From assembly GCA_963995505.1 (NCBI GenBank), contig OZ023184.1:9874308-9938307 (forward strand): DNA of 64,000 nucleotides, given 5' to 3'. Of this stretch, positions 9,366 to 22,589 are shown in pieces. The notes below the pieces were generated by a model that had not been told where the DNA came from, did no database searches, and saw nothing but the letters and a program-made list of their open reading frames with translations. Within the stretch, counting starts at the first letter, position 1. Every line of letters begins with the position of its first letter. The position numbers and the translations under genes are program-made. This DNA comes from Hypericum androsaemum. Lineage: Eukaryota; Streptophyta; Magnoliopsida; Malpighiales; Hypericaceae.

Positions 9366-12300
9366 ATGGCGGGTTCTATTTCTTCTTATTCTCGGGTGTT
9401 GGTGGTGCTGACTGTCCTCCCATTGACCCTGGCCGCATTCGCCTTCGTCCTCCAGTGGCGGGGCGGCTCCCCGGACCCCATCTCACGCTGGTCCCCCGAC
9501 CGCCACCAGTTCCCCGGCATGATCCCCTCAAACACCGCCCGAAGCTCCTCCGGCTGCACAAACGACGTTCTGGGTCAGACCCGGTCCCTTGCTTTTCCTT
9601 ATTTCAGGGACTGGAAGTTCGGATTTGGGTCTGGGTCTGATGATCTCAAGCCTAAGGTCAGTCCTGGAATCCTTCTTTTTCTTTCTCAAAATTTTGTGTA
9701 ATCAAGGGGTCGAAAAAGAACGTTGTCCTTGTGGTGTTACCGACGGTACTCTTTGGTTGTTGCGTTTTTTTCTCGATGGGTGTCAACGGTACTCTTTCGC
9801 GAGTTCCCCTTTCAACATATAGTATCAATAAAATTTATACCTTTTCAAAACAAAACAAAAAAGTGATGTTGAATGTTACATTTTGATCTCTTAGAGCGAG
9901 CGATGTTTCTTTATAACAAGTTTGGTGCCAGCCAAATGATGATATCGTCTTCCTTGGATGTTCTTGTTTCCTTTTCGTGAGTATGACTGGCTGGTGATGA
10001 TGATGATGATGATGATGATGATGGTAATGTGGAGTTTACCAGATATGTATAACGACGAGCACTTCGGCCGGATTAGAACAGACTTTGCCGTGGATATTTT
10101 ACCACAAGGTCATTGGAGTTTCCACATTCCTTCTGTTCGTCGAAGGAAAGGCTGCCTCCCCTGATGTTTCTCGTGTCCTCGAGGCAATTCCCGTGAGTAT
10201 CAAATTCTTTGCTGCTTTGATTTTATTGTCCTCGAATACGTTGTTTTGTTTGAACTGTTTTGAATCTCAATCTGTGCTCAGTGAGGATGCTTTCTTTTGT
10301 AGGGTGTTAAAGTCATTTTCAGAACAAGAGAATTGGAGGAACAGCAGGCCAAAAGGTCTTCTTTCATAACTCCCTCTCTGTGAGATTCACTGTTTTCCTG
10401 TGAATCTAAGGGCTAAGCCCATCTTCTCTGGCGGAATCTATTAATTTATATGCAGTATATGCCAACAGCAGGGATACATCATTATTTTCCTTGTTATATT
10501 TTTCAAAAAAAAAGATTTTCAAAGTACAACAAATTAAAAGTTTTGTCGCGGATTTTGGCAGTGCAACTTTTATTTATTTTTAACCTGCAATATGAGCAGG
10601 TGTTTTGTTTGAAGATCATGCTAAATTATTAAGATGTTAAGGTTCTACTTTCTCAAGGATAAAAACCTTGCATGAAGAACAGCAAAACCAAATCCTTGTA
10701 TCATGCTGAATCTTGAGGTTTCTTAGGATAGGTCTTCCTTGATTGTTCCAGATTAATATCTTTAGGTTCTGTCCATTTCTTGGTTTTTTGTGTTCTTTCT
10801 TTTTCATGTATCTTATTCTTGTCCCCGTTGTTCATAGTCATTTATATTGTTTCTGTCTTATCAGCCGGATATGGAATGAGACGTGGCTAGCGAGCTTCTT
10901 TTACAAACCATGTAATTATGAGTTATTTGTGAAGCAATCTCTGAATATGGAAATGGCTATTGTGATGGCTAGGGTATGGTTATCGTTTTCTCATAGGGAG
11001 CACTGTGCTCTTTTTCATCTGCATATTGTAAATTATTTTCAATTCATTTTGTTAACCTTTAGGAGGCTGGCGTGGATTGGATTATGCACCTTGACACTGA
11101 TGAGCTACTCTACCCTGCTGGTACACGAGAGTACTCTGTGAGACAGTTGCTGTCGGATATTCCTGCAGACGTTGATATGGTCGTATTTCCAAATTATGTA
11201 AGTGTAACTGCATTGTTGAATTTGGAGTTTGAGAGGAATTCAGTTTTGGGTTCTTTTTATTGCCAAGCTTCTTTTAATTGAATGAGGCTCGATTCATTTC
11301 AGGAGAGCAGTGTTGAGCGTGATGATATCAAGGAACCTTTTAGTGAGGTAATTACCCTCTTTCTTATTGTAGCTCGTCCAAGTAACATACAAGAGAAAGA
11401 AAAATGGGAAACTTCATTATAGTACTTTTTAGTTTCACACAGCTTCATTATAGTATACTATGTAGTTTCAGGCCAAATTTTATCACCTCTGCACCTTAAG
11501 GTTGCATATTACACTACTTTTTGCTAGGTGGTAAATTTTTAGGACAACAAGATATTGAGTTGATGTTTCGTTAACCATGGACCAAATAGTGAAGGAGTTC
11601 AACAACAAAGTACCAATTTGGAGTTCCCCAAAAAAAAGGCTGGAATAAAAAACATGAATGTCATTTCGAGCTGATTATTGCTTTGTTGACGTTTGTATAT
11701 TTCTACAGGTCTCAATGTTCAAGAAGAACTATGACCATCTTCCAAGAGATGTCTACTTCGGTAATTATAAAGAAGCAACCCGCGGCAATGCTAATTACTT
11801 TCTTACATATGGTAATGGGAAGTCTGCTGCTCGAATTCAAGATCACCTTCGCCCCAATGGTGCTCACCGATGGCATAACTACATGAAGAATCCAACGTAT
11901 AGTTATTTTGTCTACTCGAGGACCTTGTATATCTCTCTTGTACATCATCGTAAAATATATATTATAAGTACCTTCTGTTTGGACCATATGATTTTCCTAC
12001 TTCATGTTGACATCGTATTTCCTCCATGATCTCCTCACTTGTTTCCCTTCAAGTGGATATCATGTGGTACTCATTCTGTTTCCATTTGAGCTCAAGTGTT
12101 TTAGACTTGGTAAAAGTCTAAAGCATATCATTTGATTCTCTCTTTAAATTTATGCAGTGAAATAAAATTGGAAGAGTCTGCTGTTCTACATTACACATAT
12201 CCAAAATATTCCGATTTGACTTCAAGACGTGATCGGTGTGGATGCAAGCCCACAAAAGAAGATGTCAAAAGGTGCTTTATGTTGGAATTTGACAGAGCTG

Positions 12301-13310
12301 TAAGTTCTCATGGATGAGTTGTCTTTATAAAGCTCATTGATGCACTCTGGTGGAATTTTTTTGGCAGTTTTCTTCCTGATACATCATTCACCGATTTTGT
12401 TTTTCGAAGGAGAAAAGACATATGACTCATTTTATTTCTTTTCTTACACTGCTTTATCCTTGTAAACTGAGCAGGCATTCATAATTGCTTCAACTGCCAC
12501 AGAGGAGGAAATGTTACGCTGGTAATTGTCAATCATAAACTCTAAACCTGTAATTCTCACTACTCGATTACCATAATTTTCCCGTGAGAGTCTGTTTTGA
12601 GGGTTAATGTTCCTCAGTGGCAAGTCCTCAGTACGTTGCACATTTGATGCTTGTGGTATGTAGGATAAAGTTATTTCGTACCTTGTCACAGTATCAGTAT
12701 TTGTTTCAGATCTCCATTTTAAGGACAGCGTCAAGCTTAGCATCGTTAATATTCATTTGACAGAGTGGTTAAAATGTTGCATATTTGAATTGTTCTTACC
12801 AAGTGGTATTCTCCCTGCATTAGGTATCGGGAACGCATCGTGTGGACGGATAAAGAGTTGACCCTAAAGCTCATCAGAAAAGGCATCTTGACTCGCATTT
12901 ATGCTCCCATGGTATGCCAGTCCCTGAACTAGACGTTACCTTTTCGGTGCCTACTTCAAGTTATGCTATTAGTTAATCATTGGTGTGAGCGGCATGTCAA
13001 TGTTTGTGCTTTTCTAAGATCACAATGTCTGTATGTCCAGACTATTGTCCAAGGACTGAGGGAGGCCGGTGTTTTCAGCTCAGTAATTGAATTAGCCATG
13101 AAAAAGGACAAGGAGAAAATCTTGCCGTTGGCCGAGCACAACTCCTCATTATCTGCTGAACACGGGTTAATCTCTTCAAGAAAGATAGGCCACGACGTAG
13201 AATCTCACACAACAGCAAGAAGGTTGCTGCAGTTTGTTAACAATGTATCTGCAATCCCACCACAATCTCCTCCAGCCTTGCGTGGAAATCACTTGATCGT
13301 GCACACGTGA
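9366..13310 (+). CDS. KOB1: KOBITO1/ELD1/ABI8-like glycosyltransferase-like protein
   Basis: Homologue of the Arabidopsis protein needed for cellulose deposition, cell elongation and ABA/sugar responses. Eleven exons: 9366-9656, 10043-10192, 10303-10355, 10865-10973, 11063-11197, 11303-11347, 11709-11896, 12158-12299, 12475-12521, 12824-12911, 13041-13310. They total 1518 nt (505 aa) with consistent phases. ATG 9366 gives a short cytosolic tail, then a hydrophobic anchor at about residues 10-28 (type II membrane protein, likely Golgi or plasma membrane). The proline/serine-rich stem has [21 protein letters not shown]. The GT92/GT-A-like core shows [19 protein letters not shown], a DXD-type motif in [31 protein letters not shown] and [33 protein letters not shown] and [10 protein letters not shown] follow. 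The C-terminus after residue 440 is divergent. A (GAT)n run lies in intron 1. Biochemical activity of the family is unproven. Confidence 0.93.
9995..10023. repeat. (GAT)n microsatellite in KOB1 intron 1
   Basis: About nine to ten trinucleotide units ending 20 bases before the exon 2 start at 10043. Confidence 0.9.
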
Positions 13311-15076
13311 TCACGTTACTTATACTCACACAGCCAGTGATTAAATCTGGCAGCATGAAGCTCTTCTTCAAGGGGTTCTGCTTACAGTGATAGAGGGACA
13401 ATAACTTATTTGACACAGAGATGGTACATGGGGAAAGTTACAGGTTTTAGAACAGGATTTGATCACACAAGAGCCCGGATTGTCAGGTTCTTTGAAGCTC
13501 CTCTTTCGGGTTGCCTGGCTAATTGTAGACTGAAGTGCCATGTGGTGCCAATACCATTTACCCCGCCGGTTGTACGTACCTTACTAGTTTTCGGTTCCCA
13601 TCTTAATTTGATATGGGTTTCTAGCCATCAATCAGTCACTGGGAAACATCATCTTGGTTCTTCAACTTCGTTTGGTCACTCGTATTGAGTAGCTTTTTTG
13701 GTTTATAACATCTGGTATCCAACCTATTGAGCAGACTAACTCAGATTCGAACCGAGTGAGGTATTCAACCTATTGAGCGGACTAACTCAGATTCGAGCCG
13801 AGTGAGATATTTAAAAGGTCGCAAAGCTCTTACAACAAATATTTAACCCTGCTGTATTCCGAAGGACTCGAACTCGAGATATAGTTACTAAAACAACGCA
13901 TTCACTATTTGATCTAATTCTTTGTTGGTTCGTATTAAGTAGCTTTTGCTGACCAATTCCTCCATTCGGTTACTCTTCATCTCATATGGGGTTGGATTGG
14001 GTGCTGTTGAGTTCTCAATAGCACTAAGCGGACAATGAGATATTAAATAACAAACTTGTCATATCAGAGAATACGTAGAAATAATTTTGGAAATTTGAAA
14101 AACGTTGGCGCACAAACTCTAACACATCATGTACATGATATTGGCACATCCTTGAAAGTGAGTGATACCGGCACATTTGGTTTGAAGTTGGCATTCAGCT
14201 TTGGTGTTTCAAGTTCGGGTCGGATCTTCAAACCCAGCTCCGACCACAACTTGAAACCATAGAGCTTCGACCGACCTTTAACCCAGGAACGACCCAAACT
14301 TGAACCCAACTTGCGCTCCACTTTCCACCAACGTTGAACCCAGAATCGACCTAATCTTGCACCCCACCTTCGACCGGCGGCTTCAATGGAAATGGAGATT
14401 AGGTCATAGCTTGGAGAAGAGGCTATTTCACTTTTGGGAGAGTTTTGGTCGAGAATTAGGGTTGGTAAAGTGTGGGAGGCTTTTATAGAGAGTAAATGGT
14501 GACATTTTTTTAACCACGGGTTTAAGTTTTGACCAGAGGAGTATTTTGGTCATTCCAGATGGCTCTCCGCCGGAGAAAATCTCCGATCCAGTGACCAGGG
14601 ATCTCAGACCAATAATTCTTAAAACACAGGAACTTCACACACTATTAACTATTTCCATAATAGAGAGATCTGCGAATAATAAAACCATAATACAAGAATC
14701 TGAGGATAATTTGTTCTTTAAATAAACTAACAAGTGAGTTATTTTAACTATACTTAAAAATATAAAATGTTAAATATTTATTAAAATTTTTTATAACATT
14801 TCAAAAATCTTAATTCGAAGAGGTCCGTAGTCCAGAATAGGTAGGGATATAAACAAAAAAAGACAAGGCCGAATCAAAGAGTGACTGTGTCACTATTATA
14901 TTTTTTTTACCCAAAAAAAAAAAGAATCAGGGTTCCCGAAGGGGAGGTGGAGGTGGGTCGTCCCATGAGCGCTGCTTCCCATTTGCTCTGTATCAAAACA
15001 GGGTTCACTCTCTCTCCTTGTCCCTTTCCAGGTTCCTAAACCCTTTAAACGTTTCATTCTTCAATTCTTCAATTCC
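13311..15076. other. Spacer between the KOB1-like and ARP genes
   Basis: No gene recognised. Includes the KOB1 3' UTR and a 46-bp tandem duplication at 13721-13812. An LTR-free AT-rich part at 14620-14900 precedes the ARP promoter and 5' UTR (about 14900-15076, with GT-rich then CT-rich sequence). ORFs at 14056-14488 are short and unmatched. Confidence 0.6.
13721..13812. repeat. 46-bp tandem duplication
   Basis: Copy 1 is 13721-13766, copy 2 is 13767-13812. Both start aacctattgagc and contain actaactcagattcga. They differ at a few bases. Confidence 0.85.
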
Positions 15077-18000
15077 ATGGTTTTTATGAGAGCAATATCT
15101 GACGTGTTTGGTGGTAGTTTTGCAGTGAAGTTGAAGCTGAGGTTGGCCTCCTCCTTCAGGCTTGCTGTGATGGGCTCGAAGCGACCCCTTTCGACTTTGT
15201 CTACACCGGATTCTCCACTCCGGCGAAGAGAGTCCGACGACGACGAAGATAATGCTGCTTTTGTCAAGGTAATGATGCTTTTGTATCGTCTCTGTGGGTC
15301 CAAGCTAGCTCTTCAGTTGTTTAGTACTGGGTTGTTACTGGTCACCAATGCTGTAGATTCAAAGCATCCGAGATGATCCGACTAGAATCCAGGCGATGAC
15401 GGTTCAACAACTGAGAACATCATTGAGGTTACTTTTGTTTTTGTTTACTACTTGCGACTGAAGGAGGCCAACTTGGATTGAGCTTTAATGGTTACAATGA
15501 CGGGAACATTTCAGGGATGCCGGAGTTCCTGCCAGAGGGCGCAAGGCCGATCTCATATCTGCTTTGAAGTGTCTCGTAGACAACCCGTCAAATGGTAATC
15601 AAACCCAACACAAACTATTTTGTTTTCATCGGAGTTGTTCAACACAACAATATGTCCTTGTGACTTGCAGGTGAAAGCATGCAGGCAGAAGAATGCTCAT
15701 CGTCTAGTGCCATGGATGGTACTCCTGTGAGAAGGAAGATCATGGATGTTGTAGGTTGCAGCCGTGTTTTACCCGTGGACACAGCTTCAGAAGCTTCTAG
15801 TTTCAAAAAGAGTAAAAGAGTCGTGGGTGGAAAAGGTTGTTCTGGTAGGAAAAACGTCAAAGTTGAGTCTGAAATGATTACGGCAGAAGAGGTGAAATCA
15901 TCAATCCAGAGAGACAAGGTCCCAGGTATCATAGAATAGTATATAGTCGTGACTGTTTGTTGTATTTTCTATTGCTAGTTGTGGAGATAGTAAATCTGAT
16001 GATGCAATCACTTTACATGAAGCTGAACCTTGGACGGTTCTTGCTCATAAGAAACCCCAGAAAGGATGGCTACCATACAACCCCAGAGCTATGAGGCCTC
16101 CGCCTCTTAGTAGGGATACTAAGTACGTGAAGTTGATGTCGTGGAATGTTAATGGTTTACGGGCATTAATGAAGCTAGAGGGCTTCTCTGCCCTGGAACT
16201 TGCACAAAGGGAAGATTTTGATGTACTTTGCCTGCAAGAGACAAAGTTGCAGGCAAGTATATAAATACTGTTATGGTATCCATAGTTACACTTGCGAAGG
16301 GAGCGAGCGAATACTGATTACCTAAACTAGTGTTCCCATATATCCTCAACAGGAGAAGGATGTCAACTCTATCCAACAGTCTCTGATTGATGGGTACAAG
16401 AACAGCTTCTGGTCATGTAGCTTCTCAAAACTTGGTTATTCAGGAACAGCTATTGTCTCTCGGGTATGATATGCTTTTTTCATTGGCAAACCGTAATTAT
16501 GTTTTGGTTAAAAGTATTAAGGCCACATTGCTTTCTTTTCTGTTTGTTTTTCTTACATCAACCCTCAGCTTCCTCATTGCAAATTGATGACTGTCAAGCA
16601 AATTACGGCTCTCTGCTGATTTCCAAGGCAGTTACTGTTATAACTCTTGTGTCTCTGCATCTGTATCTCTTTGAGCTTACACTTGCATGAGCTACATTCA
16701 TTGATCTATGATTTTCTAAATGATGTGGAGAAGAGATTCGGCTCAAGTAATTGAAGGCAAATGTATCTCTGAATATGTTTTAGCTTGTAAAAAAAACCTT
16801 CTTCAAAGAATTAGGATCACCACCATGGCCAAGAGGTGTATCCGGGACAGCTTGCTTTATGTGCTTACAAGTTCTAGATAGTTGTGAATCAAGAGCTCAA
16901 TACCGCTTTCTTTTTGCAGCCTTTCATTTTAGTCGTAAGAATCTTGATTTTGTAGCAGATTTACTTATCACCAGCTTAGTATGTAAAACCAGCTCTGGCT
17001 TGACAGGTAAAGCCACTTTCTGTCACATACGGGCTAGGCATACCAGACCATGATACTGAAGGACGGATAGTGACAGTTGAATTTGATTCATTTTATTTAC
17101 TAAACACATATGTCCCCAATTCCGGAGATGGCTTGAAAAGACTGGTAATATACCTAGTTTCTCACGTTATTCATTGATGGGTTTATCACTCTTTTATCAA
17201 TGTATTGGGGATCACATTTGCTGATGCTCCACCTATAATTCTAGTCTTACAGAATTACTGAATGGGATCCAGCCCTTAGCAATTACATGAAAGTAAGTTG
17301 GGGGCACTTTAAGTTTAAAAAAACTCCTACAAATATTAGCTGTTTTGTTTAACAAATGACTTCATGTCCATAATTCAGGAGCTAGAGAAGTCGAAGCCTG
17401 TAATTCTGACTGGTGATTTGAATTGCGCACATCAGGAGATTGATATTTATAACCCAGCTGTAAGTAGCCTCACTAAAATGCTATGCTACACAGTGTGGTT
17501 TTAATGTCCATAGTAATTTCTGGTTGAAATGGATCTGCAGGGAAACAAACGAAGTGCTGGGTTTACTGATGAGGAAAGGGAATCATTTGGGTCAAACTTC
17601 TTGTCCAAGGGATTTGTCGACACCTTCAGAAAGCAACATCCAGGTGTTGTTGGCTATACTTACTGGGGTTATCGTCATGGTGGACGAAAAACCAACAGAG
17701 GTAATGTTACCGAATCCTCCTTTAGTGTGAATTAACTCTCTACTTTTGAGAAGTGCTTAGACTATGGTGTCTCTTTATTTTTATAGAAATCTGGACGTTT
17801 ATATGAGTCTTAATAATAGCACAAGTAGCTTTGGTGCTAATGACATTGTTGCCACTCGTTGTCTTGAGTTTAGATGGAAAACACCAAACAAGTGTACTGA
17901 CATAGACAATAGACAGGACACTGATCTGATCGTATGATTTACATGCTTATGCGTTGTCGATTCTGTTTTCTGATGCCACAATTGCCAATTGTAACAGGAT

Positions 18001-18119
18001 GGCGACTTGACTATTTCCTTGTCTCTGAATCGATTGCCGAAAATGTACACGATTCATATATTGCTCCGGAAGTTACTGGCAGCGACCACTGCCCAATCGG
18101 CCTGGTCCTTAAGCTATAG
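15077..18119 (+). CDS. ARP: DNA-(apurinic/apyrimidinic site) endonuclease, ARP type with SAP domain
   Basis: Cuts DNA at abasic sites in base excision repair (exonuclease III/APE1 fold). Exons: 15077-15268, 15357-15427, 15515-15594, 15671-15925, 15987-16252, 16353-16463, 17007-17144, 17245-17292, 17379-17459, 17541-17700, 17998-18119. They total 1524 nt (507 aa) with consistent phases. The N-terminus is basic and Ser/Arg-rich, fitting a plastid transit peptide; a second ATG at 15173 could give a shorter form. A SAP DNA-binding motif spans exons 2-3 ([11 protein letters not shown] and [14 protein letters not shown]). Catalytic blocks: [64 protein letters not shown] and GSDHCPIGL. The metal-binding Glu, the Asp/Asn pair and the catalytic His are all present. 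The intron after LQETKLQ starts GC, not GT (16253). The acceptor before exon 5 (15986) was chosen because only it keeps the frame. Confidence 0.94.
16253..16352 (+). other. GC-AG intron in ARP
   Basis: The exon ends TTG CAG and the intron starts gcaagt, the usual context for the minor U2-type GC donor. The acceptor is ctcaacag at 16345-16352, followed by GAG AAG GAT, which continues [13 protein letters not shown] in frame. No GT alternative nearby keeps the conserved protein. Confidence 0.85.
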
Positions 18120-19097
18120 CTTACAAGTTAGCTGGCAAGTGCAAAAACTAAGGCTATTGGGATGATCAGTCGCCTTATTTGGGCTCTTACAACTAATCCG
18201 TCATAATGTCTCTCCCCACGATCATCCTTTTGCTCATGGCCAAGTAATTTTGTTGTGTGTTGGGCGAGGCCTGTGTAAATTGTAAGGGTAGGTAGCAGGT
18301 ACTTGCTGGTTGGCTTCTCTATGGACATGTTTTAACCTTTCAGCTCACTAAGATGAGGTCTTTTTCTTATTTGAAAGTCCACTTGTTTATTAGTTTTAAA
18401 TTAGCTTAACTGACGAAGTTTCATCTTCTTTATCTGCAACTCGAAGGTTCATGGATGCAACTGGCCATTTTTTATATTGAAATATGCAACTACTTTGAAA
18501 GGAATGTGAGCAAAAACATTGACAATCAATATGTAAGCCCAACTTTCATTATGTTTACCGAATAATATTTTTCGGGTTCAAACAAAGATCGAATTATCCA
18601 TATCAAGCCCAAGTGTACTAAAAATTTACTATCAATATGTGATTTTGACCATCTTACATTTTAATGAAACTACCAACCATGAAGGGTACAGAGGTTAGCA
18701 AACCTGTTGATTTTGACTAAACGATTTTATCAAGAAATGAACTCCACAAAAAATACCAACCACAAGCAATGTCAGAAAGCCTCTCCAGAGAAACTGAAAA
18801 TATAACAGAAAATCAACACTCGACGTGATTAAGATTTGCAGGAGGATGTGGTCTCCGAAAGTAAAGGTAAAACACAAGCTGTACCAAATTTCTGATCTCC
18901 CAGACCATCTTTCAAAATTTTCACAGTCGGATCTGAACTGCTGCTATCTGGGACCTTCAATGAGATCTTGATTGAAGGTCAGTCGAATCTACGTAGACCA
19001 CATGGCGAATCTACTGAGAGACAACACCACTTGCTATGACGCTTCCGGATACTCTTCATTATACGTAGACCACAAGGCCAGTCGAACACCGTTGTTC
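18120..19097. other. Spacer between the convergent ARP and IQD genes
   Basis: The two genes are transcribed toward each other, so this holds both 3' UTRs and terminators. No ORF of interest. Confidence 0.6.
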
Positions 19098-20722
19098 TTA
19101 TACGACAAGCCTATGATGATCAAAGCTCAAACTATCTTGGAATCCTGCTCGTAGTCTCGGTGTGCTGAGTGACCGAGTTTTCGCCTTTGCAGATTCAGTT
19201 GTGGCCATGTAAGTTGGGAAAACAGGGGAGTTGGGATTTGAGATTGTATCTCCTGCCATGCTCCGTCGTGCGCGTGTGAACGATCTCCGTGGCAGGAAAA
19301 CCGGTGAACTCAATGGTTCTGAAAGATCTCGCCTCTGCAAGTTTCTGATTCTAAACTGTCCCGGACAGAGTGTCTCACCAGAATACATACTTGAAACTGC
19401 TACCGGTTTTAATCTATCTAGGCTCTCTCTTCTGTATGCATCTCTATCTGCCAATCGCTCATCCCATCTGCCCTCTTTACTACTACTCGATAAAGATTCC
19501 TCGAGTATATGATTGTTTCTTCTTTCCTGAAACCGTAAACAGAAATCAATCAGCCTTCCTGCTGCAGAATCACAGTGGAGCTTTGGTTGAATGTACTCCA
19601 TACACATTAAGGATCATAACTAGCATGGAAGTTGGGAACAATTACCCGGTGGGAGAACGAATACTTCATCATTCGTTCCCTTCGGCTAGCAGCTTCTCGC
19701 TTCTTTGACCACAGGTCTTCCAAGTCCTCTTTTGAAAGAGTAGTGTAGTCCCAATGTCTCGGGCCATTTCCCGCTTGCGACTGAAAATGAAGAGAAAAAT
19801 AAATGTAAGAAGCATGTAGACTTTGATAAATAAAAAAAGTTGCATTTCATGTTTAAAAAGCAGAAACTAGTACCAGGCGAGGTGAATGAACTTCTTTTTT
19901 GTAGTTTATCTCCTGCAAAAATGAAAAAGGATTCAAAATCTGTGACTTTTTCAGGACGTTACAGCTAATATATAGCATTGTAGTACCAAGTGCATCCAAT
20001 ATGACCCACCTTGTTCTCCCGGTATTTCAACTCCTTGCTTGGGATGAGAGACTGCGCGTTTTCGCCTTGCTTTAGCAGCACATCTATTGAAGGAAAAAAG
20101 TTCTGCGGTTGGATCTTTAAGCTTGATCGAAAATGCTTCGCTACTTTTCGTCTGACAGCTCGCCCACGGACAATGGCTTGAAGCTTCACCAGTCCTTTCA
20201 ATGCTCGCAACGCTCTCCTCGCCTGTTTCAAACCCAATCATCAAAAACCGGATTGCCACCAGGACTCAAAAAGTAAATGTAGCTTACAAGGTATCCACGA
20301 AAAGCACTCTGAATTCTGATAGCAGCGAGGTTCTCGTCTCCCCCCTTGGTAGGATGTCGGTAAGAACCGGTAAGCCTAACAACCTCTGCAGCTGCTTGGG
20401 CAGCAGCAACCGCGGCTTCTGCTGCAGCTGCTGTTGCGATTGCAACAGTAAGGGAGTACTTCCTCTGCTTCTCCGCGGCCTCATGGACAATGTTTTCGGG
20501 CGCCGGAAGACCAAGTGCCGGACTCTGTCTCAACTTTAGCCATCCCCACCTCTTGGATTTCTGGAAAATCAAATGAAGTGATGAGAAATCATCCAGAGCA
20601 TCTAAAATAAAACAGAAAACTGACTTGGAGAATGAGAGATCAACCTGCTCGGATGTCGTCGGTTTTCCCTGACAGATCAAGAGCCAGCTTAACCAACCCA
20701 ACCAGCCACTCTTCTTCGCCAT
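19098..20722 (-). CDS. IQ67-domain (IQD) calmodulin-binding protein
   Basis: IQD proteins are plant-specific scaffolds that bind calmodulin and often microtubules or nuclear structures. Exons on the minus strand: 20645-20722, 20288-20560, 20010-20222, 19874-19912, 19646-19780, 19098-19526. They total 1167 nt (388 aa) and every junction is in phase 0. The ATG at 20722 gives [14 protein letters not shown], a Trp-rich start of the IQD type, then [12 protein letters not shown]. Next is an Ala-rich stretch ([20 protein letters not shown]). The IQ67 domain follows: [13 protein letters not shown], the conserved intron, [20 protein letters not shown], then RAVRRKVAK. Exon 5 has [20 protein letters not shown] and exon 6 carries the C-terminal signature [19 protein letters not shown] followed by PRLRAGF. 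The protein is strongly basic. Exon 4 is only 39 nt. The ending after RAGF is shorter than in many relatives. The exact IQD number was not assigned. Confidence 0.92.
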
Positions 20723-21310
20723 CAAGACTTACGGAACCAGACTTAGCCTTAAACTAGGATCAGATAATAAGAAACCCGTCAAGCAAATGACCTATATTAG
20801 TGTCTAGTTATCCAATTTGAACCATCTTCTTCCGACAGAGCTGATCTATGAGCAATATCTTGTCTTGGAACTAACTAAATAAAACACTGTAATAGTATCA
20901 GATAAAACTGCAGAGAGACACAGTCTAACTATCTAAACTTATCACCAGACAAGCAAAAAGGGTAATAAGTGCACCAACCTCGCATCCCAGGTTTCAGTGA
21001 ATGACGTCAATAATATGCTTGTTCCTGAAGAACCAAGTTGAATGACAGAGAGAGGGAGGAAGATAAGGACTTAATTTACAAAGGTGACAGAATCAAAGTA
21101 ACAACTTGTAGTAATGAGGAAGAGGAAGAGGAAGAGAGAGGGAGGGAGAGTGGGACACTTATACTTTGGTTGGTGTTTCCAAGAACTTGACAACAACAAG
21201 ATGAAGTAGGCTTGGGACTTGGAGAGTAGGACACCCCATACACACAACAACCATGTACTGGTATTAGTAGTAGTAGTGGTAGGGTCTTTGTTGTTTATAA
21301 ATTAAAAGGG
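20723..21310 (-). promoter_or_regulatory. Upstream region of the IQD gene
   Basis: On the minus strand a TATA-like aatttataaa occurs at 21294-21303. Downstream of it is a leader with CT/GA-rich tracts (plus strand agaggaagaggaagagagag at about 21118-21140), common in plant 5' UTRs. A 5' UTR intron before the ATG is possible because several AG sites precede 20722. Positions are guesses from motif only. Confidence 0.3.
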
Positions 21311-22348
21311 TTGAAAGTGCTGGTCATATGGTACATGTCTCCAAACAGTTAGAATTATCATATTTTAAAAATTATATCGGGTTCAAATTTTGATTAATAA
21401 ATCTAAATACTACAAGATATGAACCAAAAATATTAAAAGGGTTGTGGTGGTCACTTTCCACCCTCCCAAGTCCAACCTTGTGATGTGGCATTTAGATGAA
21501 GCAGGTACCTTCCTAAGCGGACTGATGACTTATTATTATCACTTCCTCCAAAACCCCGTTCGCTCTTCTTCCGGGGTGGGTCCCGCTTCTCTCTCTCTCT
21601 CTCTCTAAACTCTCTCTTTCCACAACTACCACTGACTGTTTCAATCATCTGTTTTGGGGAATGTTTCGCTTTAGGAGCGTCTATTTTGACGCTTCTTTAT
21701 TTTAGTACTTCCGACCCTTTTCATTAAATTCAGCTACAATCGAATCGTTTACCTTTCTCTGTTTAATATAACAATTTTTGCAGCTGATATATCGATAGCA
21801 AATTATAAATTCAATTGTGGAAATAGCATACTGTATATGATTTGTTCTTTTGTTAAATTAATCATAAATTTATTCACTAAATAAAAAAAATATAATGCAT
21901 GTGGTCCGTATATTCAAAGTTAGTGTATGTTACAACAATCCTAATTACCATTTACCAACTTAAACTAACATATTTTTTGAAACATATAATGATTTAATTT
22001 ATAAAACCAGTATTATTATAAAATTAAAATATAAACGATATGTCCAACTAATGAATTTGACATACCTCGTATAAAAATCTAATGTATTGACACAAGGTTA
22101 CGTAAGAAACTTTCATAATAAATGACATTAATTGAAAGAACATCAGGAAATTACATTTATGACATACTGCTATATATAACATGCACATTGACAATTTTCT
22201 AAATTTTTATAGTTATTCATTGCTTTTAATCACTTTTAGTTTTATAGCAATTCAGAGAAATGTTTTTATGTCCACTTAGAAATTTTTGAAAAAATTGAAT
22301 AAATAAATTTAATCGATTAAATGAATTTTGGAAGCAAGTTATAAAAAC
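21311..22348. other. AT-rich gene-free spacer
   Basis: No gene recognised. A (CT)n run is at about 21589-21606. The part 21700-22340 is very AT-rich. Confidence 0.55.
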
Positions 22349-22520
22349 ATGCGTGTTCACATTCACGTTCCCATTCAGGTGTCAATTCCATGGATTCCAT
22401 CTCTTATATAGAATCCAGGAAGAGGTCAGTAAGTTGCCCGCAATAAAATCATTTGTAACTGTTACATGGCTTCATCCTACTAAATAGGGAGGTGAAAGGT
22501 GGATTTTTAGTCCACTTTAC
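22349..22520 (+). repeat. Direct repeat D, copy 1
   Basis: About 170 bp clearly related to 24434-24610. Shared wording includes catgc(g/a)(t/c)gttcac, tcaattc(c/t)atggatt and ctactaaatag. The copies lie 2.1 kb apart in the same orientation. They could be LTRs of a small non-autonomous element, but no primer site was found. Confidence 0.6.
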
Positions 22521-22589
22521 AATAAAGAAGAAGTAGAGTTGTGGCTTCGACATGGAATAGAATTTAGGCCACCTATTTAACCTACTAGC

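Noticed and set aside
9376..9561. Minus-strand ORF over KOB1 exon 1
   Set aside because: Shadow of the GC-rich first exon; the plus-strand frame carries the conserved protein.
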